A program made the position numbers and the translations under genes. DNA of 64,000 nt from Oryzias latipes (lineage: Eukaryota; Chordata; Actinopteri; Beloniformes; Adrianichthyidae): the NCBI RefSeq assembly GCF_002234675.1, contig NC_019859.2:10257983-10321982 (forward strand). Reading direction: 5' to 3'. The notes beneath the pieces were generated by a model. That model did not search any database. It was not told the origin of the DNA and was given only the letters and a program-made list of their open reading frames with translations. Below, one piece after another: positions 34,934 to 46,300 of this stretch (its first letter is position 1; each line of letters opens with the position of its first letter).

Positions 34934-37304
34934 ATGGGAAACTGTCTATTTTCACAAGGTGCGGATGACCTCTCGCCTCTAAACGAGTCTGAGGGGGGCA
35001 GTCTGCCCGGAGAGCCGACGGTAACACAACAGGTGAGCTTTAAGTTTAAGGTTGTATTAGTTACCTATTTTTTGCTGGTTTCCAAGTACATTTTACTATA
35101 TATACTTTTTTGCATTATATTGACTTGTTTTTTTAAGCCACCAGAGAAAAGTAGTACATGTTATGCAACCAGTCCAAAGAATATATGAAACTTAAAAGGC
35201 TTAAACGATTTTAACACAGTACATGTAAACGTTATGTGTGAGTTTTAGAGCCACGTGACTCTGATTACTTTATCAATTTAAAGACTATCAATATTGGTGT
35301 AATTTTATTGGTCAGCCATAGTTTTAAAGTCTGGAAATTTGTCACAATACCTTCTTATATTTGCAAAAAGAAAAATAACTTCTTGAATATTTACCCCTTT
35401 TTGAAATGTAGTTTCACCTTTGGAGCTCATGGAAACCCTGACATTTATAATGCAACTAAAATTTTATTTAATATAGTCCTCTAGTTGACTAAATTGGGAA
35501 TTTAACACAATAAATGTGTTATTGTGTTTAGTCTATTTATTTGTCTTTTTTTTAGTAGGTCAACTGAAGTGAAATAATAATTAATTCAACCAATCAATTG
35601 TATTTGAAGAGCTCTCATAAAATGCCAGAGCAACCAATGTTCTGTGCAAGTAAAATGTAGATATAAAAAATAAACTAACAATTGACAACTATGGCCTGCT
35701 AAATCTGCTCACTGGAGTAAATTCAATAACATTAACTGAGATCAAATGGATGAATGCTTTAATATGAGAAATCCTTAAAATAAAGGCAATTTTCCAGGCA
35801 TTTCCAACCAACAACAACTCCATTTTTTTTATCACCTAAAGACATGCACAAAACCTAGTGTGTTTTGTTTGTGTTGCTGATTGTGTGGTGAAGGACTTTT
35901 ATAGCAGCGTTATGTTTGGCAAACACATGACTTTTCTGAAAACCCTAAGGGGACTGGAGAATAAACTGTGGGTGTGGAAAACTATCACCCAGAAGGAAAG
36001 TATATGCAGTGGAATATTGATGGTTTTGCTTCAAAAAAATCTGTTTTTAATCACTAGAATCAGATGTTTTTAATACAGTATATTTTATTTTGAGCATTGC
36101 TGCTGTTTAGTGTAATGAACAGACAAAGGTCTGGGAAATAAAAGAGCTACCTCTCCAAAATGATAAGATCCTCTGGTACCAATGAGGTCCAAAGTCTTTC
36201 TCTTCTTTCCATTTAAACCATTTACTTCTGATCGCAAAATAATCTTTGATTTCAGGATCTAGTGTTGACTGTTGAGGACTGGTGTCTTTAGTTGCACTAC
36301 TGGAAATTTTTGAAGTCCTGTAACCCGACTAATATCTCAGAAGGTGTTGTGAGATTGTGCAAAGAAAGTGTTGGTTTTTCCTCAACAGCTGCACAGGCTT
36401 TAACCTGACTAGCAAACCCCCCCCACTGTCTTATCTGACTCCAGGCCTGATGACTATTCTACTGCCGACATGGTTATCAGGTTTATGGCGACTCTATAAA
36501 GTCCACGCAGCTGCTGTCGCTGAAGCAGAAGGAGGGCAGAACTGTTTGATGACATTTTCATAGATCATTAAAATGTGCATTTTGGAGCCGGTTTAGCTCG
36601 TGCTGGTTTGCGGCGCCTTCTGTCCGTGAAACCCAGGTTCAACTCCGGGCTGCTCCCTGTTCCCCTCTCTACTTCTGTGCCGGTCCCAAGCCCGGTTGCC
36701 TTGAGAGGGTTGCGTCAGGAAGGGCATCCGGCGTAAAACATTGCCAAGTTTACCATGCGACTCGTTCGCTGTGGCGACCCCTGATGGGAACAGCCGAAAG
36801 AGAAACAACATTAAAATGTGGTTTTGTATTGATAGATAATCCAATCTGTTTGGTTCGAAATCATCTCCAGGAGCGCAGCCAGCTGGAGTTCCATCCCAAC
36901 CCTGGAGAGAGTCGCCCCGTCAGCCAGCTGACCGAGGAAGAGCAGATCCGGATTGCCCAGCGCATTGGACTCATTCACCACCTTCCCAAGGGCATCTTCA
37001 ACCCCGGCTCTGACCCCTCTGAAAAGAAAGTGATAGAGTACGTTTAAAGGAAGGCGTGCCTCATGTCCATATTCATATAACTGACAAAAATCATCAAGGT
37101 TTTGACCGTGTCCTCAAATCTCTCTTGTGCAGGTGTGTGATCTGCATGATGGATTTTGAGTATGGAGACCCCATTCGGTTTTTGCCCTGCCTTCACATCT
37201 ACCACGTTAGCTGCATCGACCCTTGGCTGATGCGCTCCTTCACCTGCCCCTCCTGCATGGAGCCCGTAGACGCAGCCCTGCTGTCCACCTACGAAACCAA
37301 CTGA
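34934..37304 (+). CDS. rnf11: RING finger protein 11-type E3 ligase subunit lacking the PY motif
   Basis: RNF11 is a small RING-H2 E3 adaptor that partners NEDD4-family ligases, ITCH and the A20 complex in TGF-beta, NF-kB and endosomal sorting. Exons are 34934-35032 (donor GTGAGC), 36871-37037 (donor GTACGT) and 37133-37304, giving 145 residues. The N-terminus MGNCL keeps the myristoylation glycine and palmitoylation cysteine. Conserved blocks follow: QLTEEEQIRIAQRIGLIHHL, CVICMMDFEYGDPIRFLPC, LHIYHVSC, CIDPWLMRSFTCPSCMEP and the VDAALLSTYETN end. All eight RING zinc ligands are visible. Exon 1 ends GEPTVTQQ where typical RNF11, from memory, has EPPPPYQ, so the WW-binding PY motif is absent. 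Probably a divergent rnf11 paralogue; symbol suffix uncertain. Confidence 0.9.
36584..36808 (+). mobile_element. tRNA-derived SINE
   Basis: The head has a tRNA-like A box (GGTTTAGCTCGTGCTGG) and B box (GGTTCAACTCC). The body carries GGAAGGGCATCCGGCGTAAA and TGTGGCGACCCCTGATGGG. Flanking direct repeats CATTAAAATGTG at 36566-36577 and 36809-36820 are identical over 12 bp, showing target duplication and a fairly young insertion. It ends 50 bp before the exon 2 acceptor of the rnf11 gene. Confidence 0.85.
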
Positions 37305-38975
37305 GCAGCCTCCCGCTCGGCTGCTCCCGCCTAGAAACAGGCGCACCTCCGTCGGCACGCCTGTCCTGTTTCTGCTCCAACAGGTAGCCCAGGTGGCGTG
37401 GGACGAAGCAGGTATTTATAGACCGATGTGAAAGGGGGTTTTGCAGAAATGCAACGCTTAGGTTTCATACGCCCGTTTTCTGGAGGTGTGAAAGTGTGTG
37501 CCAAATGACTTTAGATGAAGAAAATAGACGAATATATTAGAAGAATGTTGCCCCACATCTGCTTAACGGGCAGGCTTGATTTTTGAAAGTGGTCTTTGCT
37601 TCAGGTGTGATGTGCAAATGTCACCAGAAAGAGAAAACATGAAGGGAAGTGAGAATGTTCTTCAAATAGTTGTGAATGTCTCTGAAATGCGATCCCTCCC
37701 CCCAACGGAGGGTGACCACGCCAATCTTCTTGAACAAATTGATACTGTGAGGTCCCACGACATTTCAACGTTTACAGTGCTGGGATGCAAAATGCTGTCG
37801 TTTGACAACTTATAAGCCTTCTTGAAGCTCTCGTTTTTGAACGGTTTGTTCTGTAGATCTTTTTTTCTTTCTTTTTTTAAAAGCTGCTTTTCAAGAAAGT
37901 TAATCTAAGTTTTGCCTTACCAGATAACAAATCCCAGCCTTTCACCTTGGGGTTGCTTTTAATGTCACGTTGTAAAAACCCAGTTCCTCTGTGTTCCTCT
38001 GTGTTCATCTGTCTCTAACATTTACACAATATGCTGTGCAATCTCCTGGAAGCACCTTGATTTAACCCAAATCTAAAAACACTGTAGAACTCAGATGATT
38101 GAGTTTCATTTCTTTTTTCAGTCGTTTATGCTGCTGTTGCCTTGAACCTGAAGATAGCTGAGGATTTTTTTTTTTTATTAGTAACCACGCATTTCCAAAG
38201 TTCATGAGCGGCAACACAGATCCTTCTATGATCTCTCAATGTAAAGCACACACATTTTTTAAGAATTTTGAAATAAATGCTACTAATAGAGGGGAATGTA
38301 AATGTAAAGCAGGATTTTACATAGATTTGAATGATGATAAGGAGTTGATATTAATTTTACTGTGCACTTTTTGTGCCTTTTTAAGGTATATGTTGGTTAA
38401 TTCATGTGAAGTACAATCATTTCTGAAATGGCTCATGTCTTAATTTAGCTGTCCTCTAGGGGGAGACAGATACCAGCCGTTCTCAGACCTTGGAAAGTTT
38501 TTCTATAGCATGGGTATGGTGTGGTTCAGTTTTTTGTTTGAATTCATTTACCAGCCAACATTTTTATATTAGGATCTGGTTTTCTAAGGCCAAGGGGAGT
38601 TGATTCCACAGGTATTGTTCACCCTAAGACACCACGGGATAAGAGTTATCGAATGACTTGACCTATTAAAAAAAGCTTGTGGGAAAATGTCTTTTGGCCA
38701 AAATAAAAGCTCGTGAGCTTTTATTTTGACTCCATGAAGTTAAAACTTTTTCCCAAAATATTTTAGCAAATGTTATCATGGTGACAGTAAAATATCACAC
38801 AGACAGTGTTTTCTTTAGGAGAAAATCAAGGACTTCTCCTCCTGAGTGGAGCCACACTTTGTCATGCACCATGAATACCCATTATGGAAAAATATGAGAT
38901 TAAGTCGGGAAAATACTGGCTGTTTTTAATTTATGCATGTTGAGAAACTTCAATAAAGATGGATACCGAGTCTCA
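37305..38975 (+). other. rnf11 3' UTR
   Basis: Noncoding sequence after the stop, ending with an AATAAA at 38952-38957. The following GTGTGG-rich stretch fits a cleavage site. Confidence 0.65.
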
Positions 38976-39277
38976 CCCTGTGTGGTTCTCACGTCTGTGA
39001 CTTTGTGTACAGAAAATATAACATGTAGAGCTGAAATATTGACTAAAAAAAACATGCAGAATACATTTAAATCAAAAATATTCTTTTAATTAAAAAATAT
39101 ATTTACAGTGGTTTTACAGTGTAATCCATTTAAACACAAAGTGCTGCAGTGTCACAGTAACATTTACAGTTCTTCTTAACAGACTTGATCCATTTACAGA
39201 GATGTGAAATAACAAATGTGATGCATTTATAGTTAAATTGTTTCGGCCGTGCAAAGGAAAAACCTAAAAGTCTACAT

Positions 39278-40622
39278 TTATAGAGCGTAGAATCCCACAC
39301 TGACTGTAGCCAGAGCCAGAAAAAGCCCCAGCACCATCCTGATGAGCGGGACGTGGAGTGTTTTCGCCTCTCCTGACTTGAAGGTTAAAATCTTCTGCAG
39401 CTTGTTTTCTGTGACGTCCAGCAGCTTCTCAATGTCATCAAAGACCTGCAAGTCAAAGGTCATCTCTTGTCAGCTAATCCGGTTAGAATTTCCTTTCTCT
39501 GCTCAAGCATCACTTCTAACCTGGATGTTGAACTCGAAGGCCCTGACCGCCTCCTCCAGCACGCCGTTCCTCTGCTCCTCCGTCAGCTCCACGCTGTTCA
39601 TTCGGCTGCGGTAGAGCTGCTTGAACAGGTTGGGGCTGGACACTCCAGGGAAGGCAAAGAAGGACAGACCCTCGCTGCTTTTCAGCCCCATGGATTTCTG
39701 GGCAATCCGACCAAGAACCTGGCCTCCAGACAGATCGCCGAGGTAACGGGTGTAAGCGTGGGCCACCAGAAACTCGGGGTACTCTTTGCCGATCTGGGTA
39801 ACCACGCCAAAGACAGGTGTCAATGCAGTTTCACTCTACTGAATGGTTTTCTTATGTTTTATCATATCAAATGTACCTGTCTGAGCCTGTGACAGTATCT
39901 CTTGGTGGCGGCAGGAACAACTATTTTCTCTCTCCAGTTGGTGCCGTAGAAATACTCCAGGTCTTTCTCAATGGACTCCAGCCTGGCCAGTTCGGATGGA
40001 AAGTAAATGGGCGCCACACCAGCATGGTTGGAGTTCCTGCTCAGCTCTTCCTCCAGAGCTTTGTAGATCTCATACAGGGAGCACAGGAGGAGCTGCAGCG
40101 GGTGAAAAAGAAGGATCTTTGGTCAGATTAAGAGCTCGATTAAGAGCAAAAATCTGGGCTGCATATTTTCTAACCTTGTACTGTGGAAGCGTCACTTGTC
40201 CCCGCTGGAAGCTCAGCATTAGCTCTGTGTTTTCTGCTCTGACGTGACTCTCCTTTGTCACCTTCTTGATTTGTTCAGACAGATCCCTAAAAAAATAAAA
40301 ATAAAAGGAGAATGAATCCCATTCAGGGCAGTATGAGACGCATGTGCGTCCATAATGGCAGCTTGGAGGACCATGCAGACTGTTATCTCAGGAGTACAAA
40401 AGTAAAAACCATCACTTAATGCGATTAAAATTCATTTTAAAAGCATCCAGGAACTTTATCAGAAAGTAAAATCCATTGCCTGTTAATAGTCTTGTCCTAT
40501 AAATGGATCGTTTCTGTTAGTAAAAGAGGGGAATTGGATGTGAAAAGGAAAATCTCAGCAGTTTACTCTTACCTGTCAGCAGTCTGCTCTGTTGCTGCTT
40601 GAGTCTTCCTCTCAGTTTCCAT
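39278..40622 (-). CDS. hmox1: Heme oxygenase 1
   Basis: Cleaves heme to biliverdin, CO and ferrous iron at the ER membrane using cytochrome P450 reductase. Exons (minus): 40622-40573, 40286-40175, 40092-39877, 39793-39521 and 39445-39278; every join keeps phase, giving 272 residues, the family's usual length. His31 in KESHVRAE is the likely proximal heme ligand. [19 protein letters not shown] is the heme oxygenase signature, with the distal-side aspartate at about 146. [16 protein letters not shown] is also conserved. The C-terminus [17 protein letters not shown] is the tail anchor. The start METERKTQ lies in the second exon; a noncoding first exon is at about 40812-40760. A possible ATTAAA poly(A) signal on the minus strand is at 39090-39085. 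Confidence 0.95.
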
Positions 40623-40839
40623 TGTGATGCTGAAATCCAAGCAGTCAGAAACCCACTTTGAAACATCTCCACTTGTTTTTCGATCTCACAAGGTTTACGG
40701 TCTAATACGTGAAAATGAAAAGCATGAAATCTGAACTGTAAAGTCTCAAGTTTACTCACCAGTTAAGATCAACTCCTTCAGATTTGTTAGTCCTGGTTTT
40801 TCCTCTGGATGTCCTGTGTGGTTGGTTTGCCTTCTCTGT

Positions 40840-40848
40840 CTTTTTATA
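40840..40848 (-). promoter_or_regulatory. hmox1 TATA box
   Basis: On the minus strand TATAAAAAG lies about 28 bp upstream of a likely start near 40812. The noncoding exon then ends AACTG/GTGAGT at 40760. Inducible HMOX1 promoters are known to be TATA-driven. Confidence 0.75.
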
Positions 40849-40934
40849 CAGTGGTGGCTTCAGTCTCCTCCCTCCACATTAAAAAACAGGATCAGAGTCA
40901 CAGCCAGACATCAGTTCAGTGGGAGGCACTGAGA

Positions 40935-41157
40935 GTTAACATGACGCAGCAGTTTTGAGAAAGCGCTGAGGGAGGGACTACTGGAGTTAGCATGACATCA
41001 GGAAATTTGCTCTTGGAAAACCAGAAGGGGTGGGAGGGGCTGAGAGGTTAACATGACTGTGCAGACCGAGATTCCAAAGTTGAACCAACAAGAGAGCTCC
41101 AAACATGACTCTGAGCTTTTAGGGCGCTCCAAACATGACTCGGAGCTTTTAGGGCAA
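40935..41157. promoter_or_regulatory. Cluster of antioxidant-response-like motifs upstream of hmox1
   Basis: Two sites fit the RTGACnnnGC core: ATGACGCAGCA at 40941-40951 and ATGACTGTGCA at 41053-41063. Between and beyond lie further ATGAC words: GTTAGCATGACATC near 40987 and a 31-bp tandem duplication containing CAAACATGACTC near 41097-41157. NRF2/BACH1-small MAF control of HMOX1 through such elements is established. Occupancy here is inferred. Confidence 0.7.
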
Positions 41158-41821
41158 AAATAAGAAGTTGAATGAGAATATGCAACACATTCTTGTTCAA
41201 CTTTATGTATTCTTTATAAACAGATCTTTAGAAATATTACTAACTGATAGTTTTATCGTGTTTTGTGAACTCTGGATAGAGGGAAATGTTGAGATTTATT
41301 TTAATCGGTCGTCTGTCAATAAATCTGTAAATGCAGCGAAGATCAGATGAAGCAAAAAACCACAACTTGAAGAAAAAAATAAAAAACTACCAATTCTAAA
41401 CCTGTTTGCACAACTTTTATTATTGTTTCATTTAAGGTGAATCAATCTAATGTGCTCTTATGCCTTGTGTGATTTTTATCAAAGTGTTTATGTAAAGAAA
41501 TGTCTTTAATAAAAAAAATACAACAAACTTTGTTGAAGAGGACAAAAAGTTCTACGTATTTGATAGCTTTGGTTTTAGTGTATTGAGGTGGACTATCTTG
41601 GATTTTCTGGTGGTTTTATTAGACTACATCCTAAATAATTTGAAGCCTCGGACAACAGCAAACTTATATCTGATCATTTCTGCAAGTTTATTGTGTGGTT
41701 TCTGTACCACACAAATGTTTCCTAACTGGCCTTTAGGTATTTTTCAACATAGTGATTTTAGCTGAAACTCCTCCAACCTGGCAACAAAGCATTAGAGCCG
41801 CCTGCAATTGGCCAAGAAAAC

Positions 41822-41832
41822 ATGACTCAGCA
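41822..41832. promoter_or_regulatory. Consensus ARE/MARE-type site between hmox1 and the HMGXB4-like gene
   Basis: ATGACTCAGCA matches the RTGACnnnGC core and contains an AP-1-like TGACTCA. It sits within CATGACT...AGTCATG, an inverted repeat (41821-41838). It is about 1 kb upstream of hmox1 and just before the probable first exon of the divergent gene. Confidence 0.65.
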
Positions 41833-41889
41833 GTCATGAAGGGGGGGCGGAGGTAAGGAAGGGAAGGAGAGTGCTAAACGTGAGACGGC

Positions 41890-42134
41890 AAGTTTTTCTC
41901 CAACAGACTGGCGGGCAGTTCGACAGACTTCGGCTTCAGTCGTGTATTTCCGTATGGGTGGAACAAATGTTCAATCAGCTGATCTGATTTTCGTTGGAAA
42001 TTACGTCAACTTGAGAAATCCAGTCTTTCGACTCTTTTGTTTGTTGTTGTTGAAAATTTCGACGCAGATAATACATCAGAGGACGGTTCTGCAGAGAACA
42101 GTTTTAACACCAGAGCAGATTTTGGTGCAGAAGA
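41890..42134 (+). other. Probable noncoding first exon of the HMGXB4-like gene
   Basis: The segment ends GAAGA/GTAAGT, a strong donor, 1.26 kb before the coding start exon. Reading through it into 43396 meets a stop, so it is taken as 5' UTR. The start point is inferred from position only. Confidence 0.45.
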
Positions 42135-42510
42135 GTAAGTTTAACTCAAACTTTTCATGTTGACCGACTTTTAATTCTTGGCCTCGCGCCAACACACCGC
42201 GCGCACCGGTGACTCATTACAGGGAAAGTAGGTTAAACAATAATTTTAACTATGGGAGCGCAGCACATTCAGTATTTTTTTCTATAAAAGGATGGAAATA
42301 GTCCCCCCCCCCCCATTTATTTTCTCCCCAAAATGAATTCACTCATTTGGAATAAATCAAATATTTCTGTCCTGTTACAAAAAGTAGTACAATTTCTGCT
42401 TGTCCTGGGAACTTGCTCTCTTCATCCCTAGTTGGGTTTGCAATTAAGTTTTATTTGAATTTCAAAACAAATATTACAATTTTCTTTATGTGTTGAAAGG
42501 GAAGTTTTAA

Positions 42511-43101
42511 AGACCCACTCCAATGAAGATCATATTTTTGGTGTTTTTAACACATTCTTGTAGCCTTTTTCCTCATGATAGAGAACATGTATTAATAAAA
42601 TTAAGCTTAAAATTGCGTATCTGAGTATTTTTTTTTTTTAGATTGAAGTCATTGTGAATCAGGAGCTGACGGAAAAATTCTGCTGGAAAAAGCTTGTAGG
42701 TGTGAAAGCTACAACAAGCTTCCTGCTGCGCTCCATTCTGATGCATTATAGACTACTAGATCCATGCACGTCTTTCGTTTTCCTCGTCCTGAGCTGGTAA
42801 TTGGTTTACTCTGACATTGCTTGCTATCTTTTTTGCACCAGTAATGATGGGTTGAGGGTGTGAAGGGCTGTAAGCTAGGAGTAGAGCGTGTAAACAGATG
42901 GATGATAGAAAGGGGGATGGCTGACACTGAACCAACAGTCCTGCCCACAACTCCAAGGTAAAGTTCTAATAAACTACTGGCGCTCTGCACCATGTCCTAG
43001 AAGACAACACAGGTTTTTTGATTTGACTAAAAATGTCCAAATCATAATTAAAAGACCACTGTGAACGCTTTAAAGTAGATGAAGGTGATCGGAGTGGGAC
43101 T
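42511..43101 (+). mobile_element. TTAA-flanked transposon, copy 6 (best preserved)
   Basis: The left end is TTAA (42507-42510) plus AGACCCACTCCAATGAAGAT; the right end is CGGAGTGGGAC plus TTTAATG (TTAA at 43102-43105). About 590 bp, intact at both ends, noncoding, in the first intron of the HMGXB4-like gene. Confidence 0.75.
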
Positions 43102-43395
43102 TTAATGAACTTTGTAGGAGTTTTGTCCATCTTTGATGTATTAAATTCAACTGCAGTCCTCAAAGAGACAAACACTTTCACATTTTTCTGAGTGATCAGA
43201 GGTTGTTGAGTTTTGTTATTCAATATTGACATTGAGTCTGTCACACATGAAGGTGTTTGGAATAATCTCTCATCCAGAAGGACAGAGACCAATACGAGAG
43301 TCCAGATCGTTTAAGAGTTGATTTATTCTTTTGCTAAAATAAATATTGTTTATTCCCTAATTCCTTGTGCCTCCTGTATTATTTTTTGGTAACAG

Positions 43396-46300
43396 ATGGA
43401 TGGAGAAACGGACAGTGATGGGCCCAGGGAAAATCAAGGACAAGAAAAAGGCATTCCGATGGAGGTGGAGAACCTTTTGGTAGATTCAAAGAACTCTGGT
43501 ACAAAAGGAAACAAGGAGGGGGAATAAGAACCCTTTTCAATTTTTTTTTTTTTTACTGGAATCACATTTCAAAACTTGGTTTAAATAAGCTAATAATGTT
43601 TGTGTTGCTGTCTGATGCTCTTGAATATTTACTGATTTAAAATGTTTCTTTAGTTTCCTAGATATATTATTTTCAGCATACATTGTCATTCATACATACA
43701 CACAGCTTGGTGCATTGAGCATTGGTTGTTCTGACAGACAGAAATATTAAAGAGAAATTCCTGAATTAAATTACATCAGAATGGGAGCAAAAAAAAAGCC
43801 AATAAAATCAGTTTTGAGATGCTTAAATTCTTAAACCTAGTTTAGGAACAAGCCAAAAACCAGCATTTTTATGGGTGTCTGCTGTTTAAATTTGGTAAAT
43901 CCATATAAAAAAAAATCTTATCCCACAAGAGCCAGTGACTAGTTGGCTCATCTGCTTCAAGGTGTTCAGAGACGTTATTCTGAATTAGTTTGTTGTAATC
44001 CGTTTGTTTTTATAGAGGAGCAATTTAAATGTAGTTGTTCCTCCATCCCTGTCTTAATGCCACTCACTTGACCTCTATCTGAACTGATATGTGGCTCCAG
44101 GTGAAGTTGAACCAGCCCACCTGAAGTAAAGTAGTCTGCGAGTTTCACTGTGATGTTTCTCACATATTTCTTCTGTTTTACCCCCACAGAAACTGGATGG
44201 CACCAAGAAACGACACAACGGTATGTTGGTAAACCTTTAAGCTTAGATTGTGCTGTAAGATTTAGCCTCATTTCTTTTGTAATTATTGCTAATCACATGT
44301 CTGCATTCATATATATTTATTTACGCCCTTTATTAAAGCTCAACCATAAAGTAAAGGATTTCTTTTGCACCAAATCTTTGTAATTCCAGGTAAACCTGAT
44401 GCCGAACTGCGCAGGTTAGACTCCTCTGATCCTCTCTCTGCTTGTGCAGTTCACATGTTTTCAGATGAATGGACAATGAGACAGGAGGAAGAGGTGAACA
44501 AACAATCAATTCTTTTATTTCACTGTTTTGAACATCAATGATAATTTTTCTAAACCAATCTGCGGAAAACAATCATAAAAACATGTTTTTTCAAAATGTT
44601 TTCATCCTTCTGCCTATACTTTTATGAATATCTTTTAATAAATTGTGTTTATTTTAGATCTATTTATTTTAATTCCTCTTTTTTTTATCCCCCAGATTAA
44701 TACTAGCTCCCTGCTGGAGAACTCGCAGTTTCTTAATTGCCACAGCACTATGCTAGAAGGTCACACGGATGCAACTGAAAGGCTCTCCGACCCCCTAGTT
44801 TTGGGGAGGTCGGATCTCTCTGATCCCTTGCGCAAGGCTGGTCTTGTGGTACCAAGGCTCTCCAGCGAACCTCGCAGTCCCATCACTTCTTCATGCTTTG
44901 TGACCAGTCCAACCTCAGATGCCCTCAAGTTTGCCTCCAGAAGTCCCAGTCCACTGAGGGGAGATCCTGTCTCTGCTGCAGCTCACCTGCACCTCCTGGG
45001 GGAGTCCCTGTCTTTGATTGGACAACATCTGCAGGACGTAAATGTAAGTAAATCATAATTTTTAAATATTTCCATGAATTCCGCCAAAGTGTCCGTACAA
45101 CTTAAATATTCAATGTTTAAGTTATTTGTTCACCAAAGGATAATTTTTTCTTATGAAATGCAGTAAATGAGCCTTAACTGTTGCAGATTAAACACTTGAG
45201 AGAACTTCACCCTCTTATTTTGCCAATATTGGAACCAAAAGTTCAAATGTCCCCACACAGTTGAACCTGAAGCCGTTCACGTGAAAACTGCGGCTGTTTG
45301 TCAAAGACTCTGCAAATATGAAATGTTTGCCACGTCGATTTTTGAAAGGGCTCTGGGGCCGTTGTGTAGTAAAATATAGGTCAAGATTTATAAACTGTTT
45401 TTTTTTCTGTTGTATTAACAGTTTTTTGAAAATTCCTTAAACAATAGATCAACTATTTAAATTTTAAACAAAATATTGATTAAAAAGATCAAACAGATTA
45501 GGGATTTTAAGTATTTCCGCTTTATTTATTGTGATTTTATTATGATTGAGCACAATGTCTTATATTCACGCGATATGTAAGCATATTGTGTTTTCTGGAA
45601 AGATGGTTTTGTCACTAATGCTTTATTTAAAAGTTTTTATTCAAATAACCAGCTCATTTAAAAAAAAGCCAATTGTAGCTATTATAAGTTTATCACGACG
45701 AATTCTGTTTCATGTCAGAAATGTTGGTATTTCCACATTAACTGTAGATGTCACCTTGACTTTGTTTAATTTAATAGTAAAAGAACTTCAACAATTCAGG
45801 GAATTCCACTAAAATCAAACTGTAAAGAAGAGAGTTATGTTGTTGATTAAGCAGAAGTAACTTTCTTTCTCACACTTTTTTTAAATCTGGAAGACATTTG
45901 CCCCCAGAATCTGGTAGAATCTGGTAGAAACTGGTAGGTGGTGCTGTTTGACAAGTTACGTCGATGCAAAAAGCTTCATTGTGTTTCACATGACCAAACA
46001 AAAGCACTGCATTTAGGCAGAACTTACTGAGTTTCTGTTTCATTCCGTTTTTTTTGTTGTTGTTGTTTGTCTTAGATGATGTAAAAAACACATTCAAACT
46101 TAACTTGAATTTCTTGACTGATCTTTTGTATTGGAGACTCAGAAAACAACATAGAAATGGTCAGCAAGTTCAGTAACTGCATGAGAAGCTCAAAGATGAA
46201 TATTTTGACATTTAAATTTGTGTCTGCCTGGACCATTTTTCTTGGCAGACAGCACTACACTTATGGTAAGGAGGTATTATCATCATTTAGGAAACTCTAT

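Noticed and set aside
43480-43528. Read-through of the first coding exon of the HMGXB4-like gene to the GGGGAATAA stop
   Set aside because: It would give a 43-residue peptide; the phase 0 donor at 43480 joins cleanly to the later exons.
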